A DNA stretch of 64,000 bases. Source: Pseudoalteromonas umbrosa (GTDB lineage Bacteria > Pseudomonadota > Gammaproteobacteria > Enterobacterales > Alteromonadaceae). Each line of letters starts with the position of its first letter. Position 1 is the stretch's first letter. The stretch is from contig NZ_JASJUU010000003.1 in NCBI RefSeq assembly GCF_030125375.1, forward strand, positions 510,247-574,246, read 5' to 3'. The notes below the pieces were generated by a model that had not been told where the DNA came from, searched no databases, and saw only the letters and a program-made list of their open reading frames with translations. Shown in pieces: positions 1 to 8,629 of the stretch. A program made the position numbers and the translations under genes.

Positions 1-2
1 GC

Positions 3-851
3 TTATTTGCAAACAGCGCTATGGTGGATGGTATTGAAGCGTCTAATCAACGCTATCATGGTCAACCAAGTTTACGGAACATGACGCAAGTTGCTATCAA
101 CAAACTAGCAAAAAACCCAAAAGGGTTTTTCTTAATGGTCGAAGGCGGGCAAATTGATTGGGCTGGTCACAATAATGACGCAGGTACTTTATTGCATGAA
201 ATGATCAAGTTCGATAGTGCAGTAGATGCTGTGTTGCAATGGGCAAAGGATAGAGATGACACCCTAGTTATTTTGACAGCCGATCATGAAACGGGAGGGT
301 TCGGCTTTAGTTATAGCGGTGCAGATTTGCCTCAAGCAGAGCAGCTCGATAATTTAAATGGTGACATTTATAAACCAAATTATAATTTTGGTGAACTTAC
401 GATTTTAGATAAACTTTACTTGCAAAAACGAAGTTATAGTGCGATGTGGAAAGCCGCAAAGCATGATGATAATAAACCTAGCGCTGATAAATTAGTCCAA
501 ACAGTCAATTTAAATAGTGAATTTAAAATAAATGATGCAGATGCAAATACTATTTTAGCTGAGCAGAAAAATGCATTTTTTAAACGAGGACATAAAAGCT
601 TGGGTGTCAAAATTGCCAGTAAAATCCATGATTTTTCCCCTTTTTATGTTTACCTTAATGAGCGACCTTTAAACCTAATTGGTAGGGCACTATCAACAAA
701 GCAAAATATTGTTTGGTCAACAGGTACACATACGCATACACCAGTAGGGGTTTTTGTGTTAGGCCCAGAGCATGCGATTAAGCAGTTTAGTGGATTTTAT
801 ACTCATGTAGAACTCGGTAAGAAAATGAAGCAAATTTTGACTGGGTATTAA
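3..851 (+). CDS. Alkaline phosphatase (PhoA superfamily), C-terminal part, 5' end outside the window
   Basis: Hydrolyses phosphomonoesters, probably in the periplasm. The frame is open from the first bases, so the gene begins upstream and about 282 codons are present. Visible family motifs are MVEGGQIDWAGHNND (metal-ligand Asp and His region), ILTADHETGG (metal-binding Asp-His) and the late STGTHTHTPVG block carrying the third zinc-ligand His. The nucleophile Ser lies in the missing part, as does the signal peptide. It shares these blocks with the complete phosphatase at 16947-18242 but is clearly a different gene: the stretch between the ADH motif and the terminal His block is longer here. 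It ends convergently against the hemopexin-like gene, with a hairpin between them. The superfamily is certain; the exact substrate is not. Confidence 0.9.
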   Translation, partial: LFANSAMVDGIEASNQRYHGQPSLRNMTQVAINKLAKNPKGFFLMVEGGQIDWAGHNNDAGTLLHEMIKFDSAVDAVLQWAKDRDDTLVILTADHETGGFGFSYSGADLPQAEQLDNLNGDIYKPNYNFGELTILDKLYLQKRSYSAMWKAAKHDDNKPSADKLVQTVNLNSEFKINDADANTILAEQKNAFFKRGHKSLGVKIASKIHDFSPFYVYLNERPLNLIGRALSTKQNIVWSTGTHTHTPVGVFVLGPEHAIKQFSGFYTHVELGKKMKQILTGY

Positions 852-901
852 GTACCATTGGTTGTAATTTTGTACGTGTTTATGAACAAGCTGGGTTAAA
901 G

Positions 902-921
902 AGCCCCAATGTATTGGGGCT
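902..921. terminator. Hairpin between convergent genes
   Basis: A perfect 9-bp stem (AGCCCCAAT and ATTGGGGCT) with a 2-nt loop lies between the ends of the phosphatase and the hemopexin-like gene. Neither side has a long T run, so it is a plausible but not ideal shared terminator. Confidence 0.55.
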
Positions 922-928
922 GTGTGGT

Positions 929-1633
929 TTAGCTAATTGTATCTAATTCATTTAATTCACTGGGCACTGCTAGGTTTTCAAACCCCCAATGGTCTTTTAT
1001 TGGTAATGGATAACCTTGATCTACTTGACTGCAAGATTTATCAGAGTACCGAATATATTGGTCGCCTTTAAACATATAGGTTTTGCCATTAGGAAGGACG
1101 GCGATAGCATCAATACCTTCGAGAAACTCTTTAGGTAAGTTTTTCCCCCAATTGCCAGCAATTTTTTTTGGGTATCCAGGATCAACAGATGTTGCATTGA
1201 GATCTGAGTAGCGATAATAACTATCGCCCTTAAACACATAAGTTTTATTATTGAGTAATGTAGCCATTGCATCGAACCCTGTTAACTTTAACTCGGGCGC
1301 AATATCTCCCCAATTGTCGGCAATTAATGCGGGGTAGCCTTTGTCTATAACGGTGGCATTATTATCTGAATACCTCAGGTAATGCTCACCTTTTGTGACA
1401 TAGGTTTTTTTATTCGGCAATGTCGCCATTGAATCAAATCCAGTTGCAAAAGAGCCAATACTTTCATTAAACCCCCAGTTTCCAACGAGCTCTTTTGGAT
1501 AGCCTTCATCTACTTTAGTTCCATTTTTATCTGAGTATCGAACATACCATTTACCTTTTGTGATGTATGTTTTTTGATTTGGAAGCACATTAATGGAGTC
1601 TATTCCAGAGTTAAAAAAATCAGTAAAGTTCAT
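929..1633 (-). CDS. Four-repeat hemopexin-like protein
   Basis: 234 residues made almost wholly of four hemopexin-type repeats of about 50 residues. Each follows the pattern G[IF]D[SA][IM]A-LPN-KTY-KG-[QH]Y-RYSD followed by DxGYP and NWG. Four blades are what is needed to close a beta-propeller like those of hemopexin, vitronectin, plant albumin-2 and Photorhabdus photopexins. No signal peptide is visible, so the protein is either cytoplasmic or exported by a non-Sec route. The ATG at 1633 is chosen because AAAGGA lies just before it; a longer reading frame upstream lacks a ribosome site. It stands alone. An element also found before the oxidase operon and the lectin gene lies about 105 bp upstream. 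Ligand (heme, sugar, protein) unknown. Confidence 0.8.
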   Translation of the reverse strand: MNFTDFFNSGIDSINVLPNQKTYITKGKWYVRYSDKNGTKVDEGYPKELVGNWGFNESIGSFATGFDSMATLPNKKTYVTKGEHYLRYSDNNATVIDKGYPALIADNWGDIAPELKLTGFDAMATLLNNKTYVFKGDSYYRYSDLNATSVDPGYPKKIAGNWGKNLPKEFLEGIDAIAVLPNGKTYMFKGDQYIRYSDKSCSQVDQGYPLPIKDHWGFENLAVPSELNELDTIS

Positions 1634-1738
1634 GTTATTTCCTTTAGAAATGGTTGTCAGATAGCTGTTCAACATCAGCATGTTTGTTCCAGCTTGGTTT
1701 AGGTTTGAAATTAACATTAGACTCCAACCTACCAATTT

Positions 1739-1756
1739 CTATTACACTTAATTACA
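1739..1756 (-). promoter_or_regulatory. Shared TGTAAT direct-repeat element, copy 1
   Basis: On the minus strand this reads TGTAATTAAGTGTAATAG: two TGTAAT half-sites 10 bp apart, about one helical turn. The same 18-mer with only three variable positions occurs at 55964-55981 and 58857-58874. It also sits in an 11-bp inverted repeat (1746-1756 with 1760-1770). It lies 105 bp upstream of the hemopexin-like start, so it could be an activator site or an activator-dependent promoter core. Confidence 0.6.
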
Positions 1757-1893
1757 TTGTGTAATTAAGTTAAGTAATCAAACGGCACCTTTAACTCTAG
1801 CTAAAAATCTATTTTTTCATTTACAGGACAAAACTTAACCTTTGAAGTTAGAATACATAAAGACGAGTTGAGTAAATTAAAAAAGGAAGTAAA

Positions 1894-2487
1894 TTGAGTA
1901 TTCATGAACATAGTGAGTTCTGGTCAATAGCATTCGAAAGTGAAGACTTTTCCACTGAAGAATTCATATCTAAAGAGTTTGAAAGCTGTATTTTCAAGGG
2001 CTGTAACTTTTCAGAAACTAGCTTTCGCAGTTGCAAATTTATTGATTGTGAGTTCATAAAGTGCAATTTAAGCCTCACTAAAATGCACTACAGTCAGTTT
2101 TCTGATGTGGTTTTTCGAGATTCTAAAGCAATTGGCATAGATTGGACCAAAGCTGGGTGGCCAAGGTTAATGCTCAGTTCGCCAATCAAGTTTTATGATT
2201 GCATGCTAAACGATAGCTCGTTCTTTGGCTTGCAGCTTCACGGTTTTATTTTAGAAAACTGTGTGGTGCGAGGTGTGGATTTTAGAGATGGAGACTTTAC
2301 TAGAGCAAGCTTTAAGGACAGTGAGTTTTGTGGGTCTATGTTTTCAAGCACTAACCTTTCGTCTGTCGACTTTTCAAATGCGACGGGTTTTGATATTGAT
2401 ATATTTAGTAATACAATTAACAAAGCAAAATTTGACCGTTTTGAAGCAACAAGACTGTTAAGCTGCTTGGAGGTTGAGTTAGTCTGA
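1894..2487 (+). CDS. Pentapeptide-repeat protein
   Basis: 197 residues with many A(D/N)LXX-type pentapeptides spaced every five residues (for example CIFKGCNF, SFRSCKF, CEFIKCNL, DFRDGDFTRASF, NLSSVDFSN), so the protein should fold as a right-handed quadrilateral beta-helix. The layout of two repeat blocks separated by a less regular segment, plus a short C-terminal helix (FEATRLLSCLEVEL), resembles Qnr/AlbG-type DNA-mimic proteins in length and plan. The sequence is not close enough to assign quinolone resistance. The start is a TTG at 1894 preceded by AAGGAAG; no ATG fits the frame as well. It is unaccompanied, with the hemopexin-like gene divergent upstream. Cytoplasmic; function unknown. 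Confidence 0.75.
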   Translation: MSIHEHSEFWSIAFESEDFSTEEFISKEFESCIFKGCNFSETSFRSCKFIDCEFIKCNLSLTKMHYSQFSDVVFRDSKAIGIDWTKAGWPRLMLSSPIKFYDCMLNDSSFFGLQLHGFILENCVVRGVDFRDGDFTRASFKDSEFCGSMFSSTNLSSVDFSNATGFDIDIFSNTINKAKFDRFEATRLLSCLEVELV

Positions 2488-2766
2488 TTTAGGTTCAACA
2501 CTTACACAGCCTGAATTAGTTGTTACGGCTACTTTATTAAGAGCCTTTTAAACAGAATACAACAAGAAGCTTGTTTAAGCTCCTCTGTTCCCATAATGGA
2601 TGCGCGAGATTTATGGATAAGTATTGCGTCTGAATAATCTTAACTTTAACTCAGAGCGGCAAGGTTTTAATATGAAAGGTATCTCTAATTACCTATAATA
2701 GTACTCTTTAGATCTTGTCGCTCAATATTAATCAGTATTTTCTCGACTATTTTTAATAACAAGCTT

Positions 2767-3369
2767 ATGAATTTAAAAAAATTTTTCATCATGTTAATCG
2801 CATTTGTATCTATTGGTGGTTGCGGCATGACCGAAGATTTAATGAAAGCGCGTTACACGCTTAATCAGGCCCGTTATTCTGTTCAAATGTCTGGAGACCC
2901 AGTTCGTAATGAACACCGGCTTAAAAACTCAGCAGAAATTTGTTTAAGAGAAAATGATTATCAGTGTTTAGCACTTGCGTATGAACTTTATGGACATTTA
3001 TATCGCTCCAATATAGTCAGGGTTGAAAAGAAGTACTACGAGGAAAATGGATTTTTAGAGCGAGATGTTACGTTTGAAAATAGGTTTGAGCATTCTGCTA
3101 AACATTTTGAAAAAGCCATTAGCTATTGGGACCATACTAAAGATCATAAAGAAATATCAGCTCTTTATATCCAGCTATCTTTGAGTTATCACTTAATAGA
3201 CGATACAGAAAAAGAGTGTTTAGCGTTAGAGAAAAGCTTACAGTATCACTTTCAAGCGTACCCAGAAGATGACATGCTTGCTGACGAAATTCCAATGAAT
3301 TTTGAACGCTTCAGTGACTATATTCAGCAACTACAGAGTCAAGCAGGCTGTGCAAGCAAACCAGAATAA
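2767..3369 (+). CDS. Tandem-paralogue lipoprotein 1 (helical, TPR-like)
   Basis: 200 residues starting with a short Sec signal and an IGGC lipobox, so it should be a lipid-anchored envelope protein. The rest is helical and resembles degenerate TPR pairs (CLALAYELYGHLYR; AKHFEKAISYW; ALYIQLSLSYH). It shares several blocks with the next gene: VTFENR, KAISY, a Lys-Glu-Cys block, a YP-D segment and a C-terminal AGC. The two are therefore tandem duplicates that have diverged widely. No ribosome site of note precedes the ATG. I do not recognise a named family and cannot give a function. Confidence 0.7.
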   Translation: MNLKKFFIMLIAFVSIGGCGMTEDLMKARYTLNQARYSVQMSGDPVRNEHRLKNSAEICLRENDYQCLALAYELYGHLYRSNIVRVEKKYYEENGFLERDVTFENRFEHSAKHFEKAISYWDHTKDHKEISALYIQLSLSYHLIDDTEKECLALEKSLQYHFQAYPEDDMLADEIPMNFERFSDYIQQLQSQAGCASKPE

Positions 3370-3480
3370 CATCTCCTTATAGTGCTTAATCACTTGATTA
3401 AGCCTATCTTGATGGGCGACTTTTCAATTTTTTACTATCCGATAATAATGTCGATTTTTATGACTAGTTTCAGTGAATTT

Positions 3481-4086
3481 ATGAATATAAAAAATACTAT
3501 GTTGGCGGTTGGTGCAACCTTTGTTTTAACCGGGTGTGAAGTGACATATAAGCAAGAAGATGCAGATAGGGACTTTAATAAAGCAGTTAGGTTTTTAAAG
3601 CAAAATAAAGCGCCTAAAGGTGTAGATAATCTGCTTAGTAATGTGTTGGAGTTTTGCAATGAAACTAAAAAACCAAAATGTTTGGTGTACACTCATTTGT
3701 ATTATGGTGACTTTTACCTTTCTTCTATGCTGACCAATCATAAAGGCACGTTTAACGTTTTTGGTTTTGCAGAAGCCGGTGTAACATTTGAAAATAGGCA
3801 GCAGCAAGGTATTGCGCATTACATAAAGGCGATCAGCTATGTGGTTGCAGATGATAATCAAGCGCTTATAGCAAGTTTATATGAGAGACTTTCATCCGGT
3901 TATAGCACTACTGGAGAGCGAGTGAAGGAGTGTGGAGCCTTGCAAAAAGCTCTAATATCACAAGCAAAGGCTTACCCTGATGGAGATGAGCCAGTAGAGT
4001 ATTTCCCTGTTAATGTTAAATACTTTAGTGAGTATATCGCTTTTAAGCAAAAGCGAGCTGGCTGTACTGAGTTAGAAATAAAGTAG
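3481..4086 (+). CDS. Tandem-paralogue lipoprotein 2 (helical, TPR-like)
   Basis: 201 residues from the ATG at 3481, which places an LTGC lipobox about 18 residues in; longer upstream starts in the same frame would bury that signal sequence. It matches the preceding lipoprotein in length and in shared blocks (VTFENR, HY-KAISY, KECGALQKAL, AYP-GDE, C-terminal RAGC). The conserved cysteines in both suggest an envelope disulfide. Its upstream ribosome site is weak, so translation may be low or coupled to the first paralogue. Function unknown. Confidence 0.68.
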   Translation: MNIKNTMLAVGATFVLTGCEVTYKQEDADRDFNKAVRFLKQNKAPKGVDNLLSNVLEFCNETKKPKCLVYTHLYYGDFYLSSMLTNHKGTFNVFGFAEAGVTFENRQQQGIAHYIKAISYVVADDNQALIASLYERLSSGYSTTGERVKECGALQKALISQAKAYPDGDEPVEYFPVNVKYFSEYIAFKQKRAGCTELEIK

Positions 4087-4290
4087 TGATAGTCGTGCTT
4101 TTTTGATTATATACCAATTTAACATAATTTTTTGGTTCGTTTTTGATGTATCGTAACAACGGTGCTGAGAGGGGAGTAAGGGTTTAAAGTTGCTCTATAT
4201 GCTTTAAAAATATTTGATAAAAGTGCTTAGCTTATGCACTCGTTTATCTAGTATGTTTTACGGTTTTTTATGCAGTTACCACAGAGAAGA

Positions 4291-4316
4291 AAAAGGCCAA
4301 CATAAGTTGGCCTTTT
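4291..4316. terminator. Bidirectional rho-independent terminator
   Basis: A perfect 11-bp stem (AAAAGGCCAAC and GTTGGCCTTTT) with a 4-nt loop. On the minus strand it is followed by a T-rich tract and ends the receptor gene at 4338; on the plus strand it can also stop transcripts from the lipoproteins. Confidence 0.85.
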
Positions 4317-4337
4317 AATCATTAAATAGTCACGCTA

Positions 4338-7300
4338 TTAGAAAGAGTAGCGGATACCAATCTTAGCTTGCCATGCAGATGCACCTTTGGTGATCTGAGA
4401 GTAATTACGAACGTCTGAACCTTGGTAACGTGGATCGATAACTAGTTTACCGTCCTCTAAACCACCAAAATCATATAGTTTTTGGTCGCTGTAGCCAAGT
4501 CTCTTCTCAACACCCCAGTCACTGTTAAGTAGGTTCGCGAAGTTTTCAATCATGAAGTAAACTTCACCTTTGTGCTCTTTATAGATACCTGGGATCTCTT
4601 GAGTAAAGCTCACATCCATTGTTGTAACCCAAGGTTGAGTACCTGTATTACGGTCAAGTAATTGGCCACGCTCAGAAATACCAGCCCTGTTAAGAAGTGC
4701 TTCTAACTCATTCCACGATAACTTAGATTCATTCCAATCTACGTTTGTGTCATCAGGACCTGTTGGAATGTATGCAAGATAAGCTGATGTTCTATCTAGA
4801 CCACGAGTATCACCAAAGTCGCCATCGTTGTATGAGCCCATCGTATAGCTAAATGGACGACCTGAGCGGCGCTCGAAGAACATGTTGAACTTAGATGCAT
4901 AACCTTCGAAGAACTCAGTCTGGTAACGTAAGTTAAGCTTAAAGCTGTGCTCAACTTCATAGTGACCACGGCCAACTAAGTCAACGTTACGGCTATGTGT
5001 TGTTGCATGTTTGTAGTTACCGTCAGCTTGTGATGCACTACCCGGCGAGATGTCTTCAACATCTTGATGTGTATAGCTTGCAGACACGTATAGGCCGTTA
5101 TCGAATTCTTTTGCGATTGCTGTTGAAATGATAATTGAACGTGCATCTAAGTCAGAATTCGTCATCATGATGTCATGATTATCTGTACGACCAGACTCTT
5201 CTTTGTAAATACTTTCATAAATTACACGGCCTGTCGCCGAAAGGTTTGGAGCAGCTTCTTTCTGTTTAATAGCCGTATTGCGCCAAACAGCTTCGTCTTG
5301 CTTGTTTTGGTAAGCAATTTCAGCAGACCATTTGAAGCCGTCACCTAGTAGCTCAGAATCAAATTCATACTCAAAACCGACTTGCGCACGGATGCTTGAA
5401 GGTAGTTTAAAGTTTGGATCAGTATAAGCTGTATGACCTGCACCCTCTTCCAATGTAGACTTAATGCCTTCAGGCACACGAGTAATATCAACTTGTTCAA
5501 CATTAGCAAAATAAGCGTTGATATCATCTTGCGATGCTTCAACTTGTGTTATGCCGTCTTTTTGGAATGGGTTGTTGAACCAAACGTTAGGAATACCGCC
5601 TTGGAAGCGACCAATACCACCGTTAATGGTTAGTGCATCCGTTGCGTAGAACTTAAATCCAATACGCGGAAGGATGATGTCTGCGCCATCTAGGTTTTCT
5701 TGGTTAGTGTGTTTGTATGTTTTCAGGAAATGTTCATTAAGATTAGGTTCATCATCTGAAGCTAAGCGTTCATAACGAACACCAGCAGTAATTTCTAAAT
5801 CATCAGTCAGGTAGAACTTATCTTCTACATATAGTGCAAGTTGCTCACGTGTTGCGTCATACGCTAAGTCATTCACATTGTTTGAATTTGCATTCATGTA
5901 TGAGAATTGGTAGTCATCCTTCCAATTTTTGTACAGTTTTTTGCTTTCAAAATCATCTAGGCTACCAAACTTCCATGTGCCCATCGAGTTTTGGGCAAAT
6001 AGGTTGTATAGACGCTTACTTTCTAGTTGCGCACCAAAATTGATCTCATGGTCACCCATTAGGTAAGTTGCATCGAAAGTGAATGCGTAAGTTTCTGTTT
6101 CAGAAATGTTGCTGTGACGTACATCGTCACGACCGAACTGAATAGACTCACCACGGTCGCTATTATTTAGATAGACTTGAATTTGACCTAAATCAGAATT
6201 TGTTAAGCTGTCATTGGATACATCTTTGTAAGCAAAGCCAATTTCAGTTGAGAAGTCGTCAGACCAATCTGAATAAAGTTTTGTCGCAAAGTTGTTGAAT
6301 TTAGTAACGTATTGGTAACGGCTAGATGCCATAGTGATGGTGTTACCACCAGTTGCGAAGCCTTTATCGCTCTCTTCATCTTGCCATTGGTAAGTAAAGT
6401 CTGCGCGGTGAAGGTCACTGATGTTCCAGCTCAGCTTTACTAGTAGACTGTCACTTGTATTCTCAGGATCGCCACCAAGCTCATCTTGTAAACCGTATGT
6501 ATTGCTTAGGATACTATTGAATCGGTCGTAATCTTGCTCAGAAATATCAAATTCGTGTGATGTGCCAGAGCCATCAAAACCATAGTCCATTTCTTTCTCT
6601 TGTTTCCAAGAGTTGTAGTTCACGAAGAAAAATAGCTCATCTTTGATGATAGCGCCACCAGTGCTAAAGCCCATTCTTGCTTCTGTTTCGATTGGATCTG
6701 TGCTTGAAACTTCAAACGTTTTATGACCGTCTTCGTCTAAAATGTTAGATCCAGCGTAATGGACTACTTCGCCTTTGTCGTCGACAATATTCTCTTTATA
6801 TTTGGCTTCTGAGATGTTATCTACTTTACCTGCTAGGCTAGGTGTACTTGTCTCGTAAAAACCTGAGAAAGTAAACTCGTTAGAACCTGACTTAGTTACG
6901 GCATTGATAGTACCGCCGCCAAAGTTACCTTTTTTCGCAGAGAATGGTGAGCTATCAACAGAGATTTGCTCAATTGCATCTAGTGCAACTGGTGGTTGAG
7001 ACGTTGGGTAACCACCAAAGTTCAAACCAAAGTCATCGTTTTGGCCGATACCGTCTACAGTTAAACCGTTTGTTCTTGGGTTATTACCAGCAATGGTCAA
7101 TTCACCGTTACCGTTAATGCTTGCAAGTGGGTTAAGACGTGCAACGTCTTTGATGTCGTTGTTGAAGCTAGGTACGTTATTAATGGTATCTTCACCAAAT
7201 ACACTGCTTGAACCGCCGGCTTGTTGTACTAGTTTATAACCACTTACTTGGATCTTTTCGATTGTCTGTAGTGGCTCTAGCTGTTTTGTAATACGGTGTG

Positions 7301-7613
7301 TGTCACCTAGCTGAAGTGAAATGTTGTTTAGCTCTGCATCAGAATATTTATCAGAGTCAATCACAACGCGGTATGGACCGCCAACGCGAAGACCTTTTGC
7401 GATGAATGCACCAGAGTCATTAGTAGTAAATGTATTTACTGTGCCTGTCGGCTCGTGAATAACCGTAACTTTAACGTTAGCGGCAGCATCGCCAGCAGGC
7501 GTAGTGATTTTACCACGCATGGCTGATGAGGTGTCAGATGCAAATGCACTTGCTGACACACCAATAGCAAGTGCTAAGGCGCCGGCCACTTTCGATAAGC
7601 GAACGTTTTTCAT
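4338..7613 (-). CDS. Oar-like TonB-dependent outer-membrane receptor with N-terminal CarboxypepD-type domain
   Basis: 1091 residues. After a signal peptide ending ASAFAS comes a carboxypeptidase-regulatory-like beta-sandwich (about residues 30-105, RGKITTPAGDAAANVKVTV... and ...GLRVGGPYRVVID). A plug domain follows, with TVDGIGQNDDFGLNFGGYP and the GGGTINAVTKSGSNEF block. The remainder is a 22-strand-type barrel ending in IGIRYSF, the aromatic C-terminus used for BAM insertion. This matches Oar/OmpA-related TonB receptors, which in marine Alteromonadales often accompany secreted proteases; uptake of peptides is a reasonable inference given the S8 and S9 peptidases next door. The ATG at 7613 follows GGGAAAC; an in-frame ATG 11 codons earlier is less likely. 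A long leader with a strong promoter-like element lies upstream. Confidence 0.9.
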   Translation of the reverse strand: MKNVRLSKVAGALALAIGVSASAFASDTSSAMRGKITTPAGDAAANVKVTVIHEPTGTVNTFTTNDSGAFIAKGLRVGGPYRVVIDSDKYSDAELNNISLQLGDTHRITKQLEPLQTIEKIQVSGYKLVQQAGGSSSVFGEDTINNVPSFNNDIKDVARLNPLASINGNGELTIAGNNPRTNGLTVDGIGQNDDFGLNFGGYPTSQPPVALDAIEQISVDSSPFSAKKGNFGGGTINAVTKSGSNEFTFSGFYETSTPSLAGKVDNISEAKYKENIVDDKGEVVHYAGSNILDEDGHKTFEVSSTDPIETEARMGFSTGGAIIKDELFFFVNYNSWKQEKEMDYGFDGSGTSHEFDISEQDYDRFNSILSNTYGLQDELGGDPENTSDSLLVKLSWNISDLHRADFTYQWQDEESDKGFATGGNTITMASSRYQYVTKFNNFATKLYSDWSDDFSTEIGFAYKDVSNDSLTNSDLGQIQVYLNNSDRGESIQFGRDDVRHSNISETETYAFTFDATYLMGDHEINFGAQLESKRLYNLFAQNSMGTWKFGSLDDFESKKLYKNWKDDYQFSYMNANSNNVNDLAYDATREQLALYVEDKFYLTDDLEITAGVRYERLASDDEPNLNEHFLKTYKHTNQENLDGADIILPRIGFKFYATDALTINGGIGRFQGGIPNVWFNNPFQKDGITQVEASQDDINAYFANVEQVDITRVPEGIKSTLEEGAGHTAYTDPNFKLPSSIRAQVGFEYEFDSELLGDGFKWSAEIAYQNKQDEAVWRNTAIKQKEAAPNLSATGRVIYESIYKEESGRTDNHDIMMTNSDLDARSIIISTAIAKEFDNGLYVSASYTHQDVEDISPGSASQADGNYKHATTHSRNVDLVGRGHYEVEHSFKLNLRYQTEFFEGYASKFNMFFERRSGRPFSYTMGSYNDGDFGDTRGLDRTSAYLAYIPTGPDDTNVDWNESKLSWNELEALLNRAGISERGQLLDRNTGTQPWVTTMDVSFTQEIPGIYKEHKGEVYFMIENFANLLNSDWGVEKRLGYSDQKLYDFGGLEDGKLVIDPRYQGSDVRNYSQITKGASAWQAKIGIRYSF

Positions 7614-8567
7614 TGTGTTGTTTCCCGTGTGTTTAGGTTGTTTCAATCTTAAATTAAATTTCTAACCAGTTGATTTAAATATAAATCTCAATAATTAGTT
7701 AAAAACTGCTTCATCCACGCTATTTTATTCAAACCAAATTTAAGTAAGCTTCCTGAAGGAAACTTACTTGGTAATAAAGTTGGTGTGAGAATTAATAGAT
7801 AGGAGTTACTGCTTATTATTTATAATTAGTACCAAAGAGTGTTTGACCACGAAGATTACAAATAAGAATGCGAAACTGAGCAGCTGTCAAAAGTGATGGA
7901 CACACTTGGACTAAGGCCGCTATTTTAGTTTGTAACAACAAAATGTTTCGAGTTAACACGTTCTAGTTTTTCCAGTCATCTAAATCAGGCCGCTCCATTG
8001 TAATTGAATCAATAAATATTGATTTACCGGACATTCATCCTGTGTATTCAATTTAATGTGCTTTAAAGTCCGCCTCCCTTCATTTAAGTCAACCTGCAAA
8101 ACAGCAGTAAAAATCCACTTAAATACGAGAAGAAAAACTTATCACCCTTTGGTTTTGTGCAATTATGGGCGCGCATTATAACTCAAGCTTGATTAGGTTA
8201 TCAAAGATATTCTTTATTAAAAGAATAAAAAATACACAGTTTTAACGTATATTTTTTGGTTTTCAAGTTGAGGTTTTTATGAGTTGCTGTCTGGATATAC
8301 AGTTATTTGTTTGAAGTGTGCCCAGGTGGCAAAAGTGTTAATGATTTTTTCCTATATTTATGTATATTATAACAAAATATGTTATTGGTCTCTGTTGGGT
8401 TTCAATGAGTGAGCATGGGTTTGAGTTCAAAGTTACTGGTTTATTTATATAACTTTAATGAATGAATAAATTATTGCGTTGTTTTTTGTTTTGTAAATTA
8501 AGTGAAAGTTATTATTTTTTCATGCATTTCTTTATTGTTGTGTTTTTATCATTTTTAAAAGTGTGAG
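7614..8567. other. Gene-poor leader region of the Oar-like receptor
   Basis: About 950 bp without a convincing protein gene. It contains a strong minus-strand promoter-like element (8168-8204), an imperfect hairpin at 7742-7769 (AAGTAAG and CTTACTT outer arms) about 130 nt before the receptor start, and a 23-codon minus-strand ORF (7963-8034) with a weak AGGA site. The stretch 8210-8567 is AT-rich and shows nothing I can name. Confidence 0.5.
8168..8204 (-). promoter_or_regulatory. Sigma-70-like promoter with GC-rich discriminator
   Basis: On the minus strand: -35 TTGATA (8199-8204), an 18-nt spacer, -10 TATAAT (8175-8180), then GCGCGCC as discriminator. If it drives the receptor gene the 5' leader would be about 550 nt. 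The GC-rich discriminator is the kind seen at growth-rate or stringently controlled promoters. Confidence 0.5.
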
Positions 8568-8603
8568 TTCAAGGCTAATCGGGATTGTTTAATTAGCCTT
8601 GAA
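8568..8603 (-). terminator. Terminator hairpin of the S8 protease gene
   Basis: A 12-bp perfect stem (TTCAAGGCTAAT and ATTAGCCTTGAA) with a 12-nt loop, 27 bp past the protease stop codon. The T run that follows on the minus strand is poor, but position and stem strength support a terminator. Confidence 0.65.
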
Positions 8604-8629
8604 CATTGGTTTTGGTATTCTGCTGTTAT

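Noticed and set aside
1894-2487. Calling the pentapeptide-repeat protein a Qnr quinolone-resistance protein
   Set aside because: Length and plan are similar, but sequence identity appears too low to support the name.
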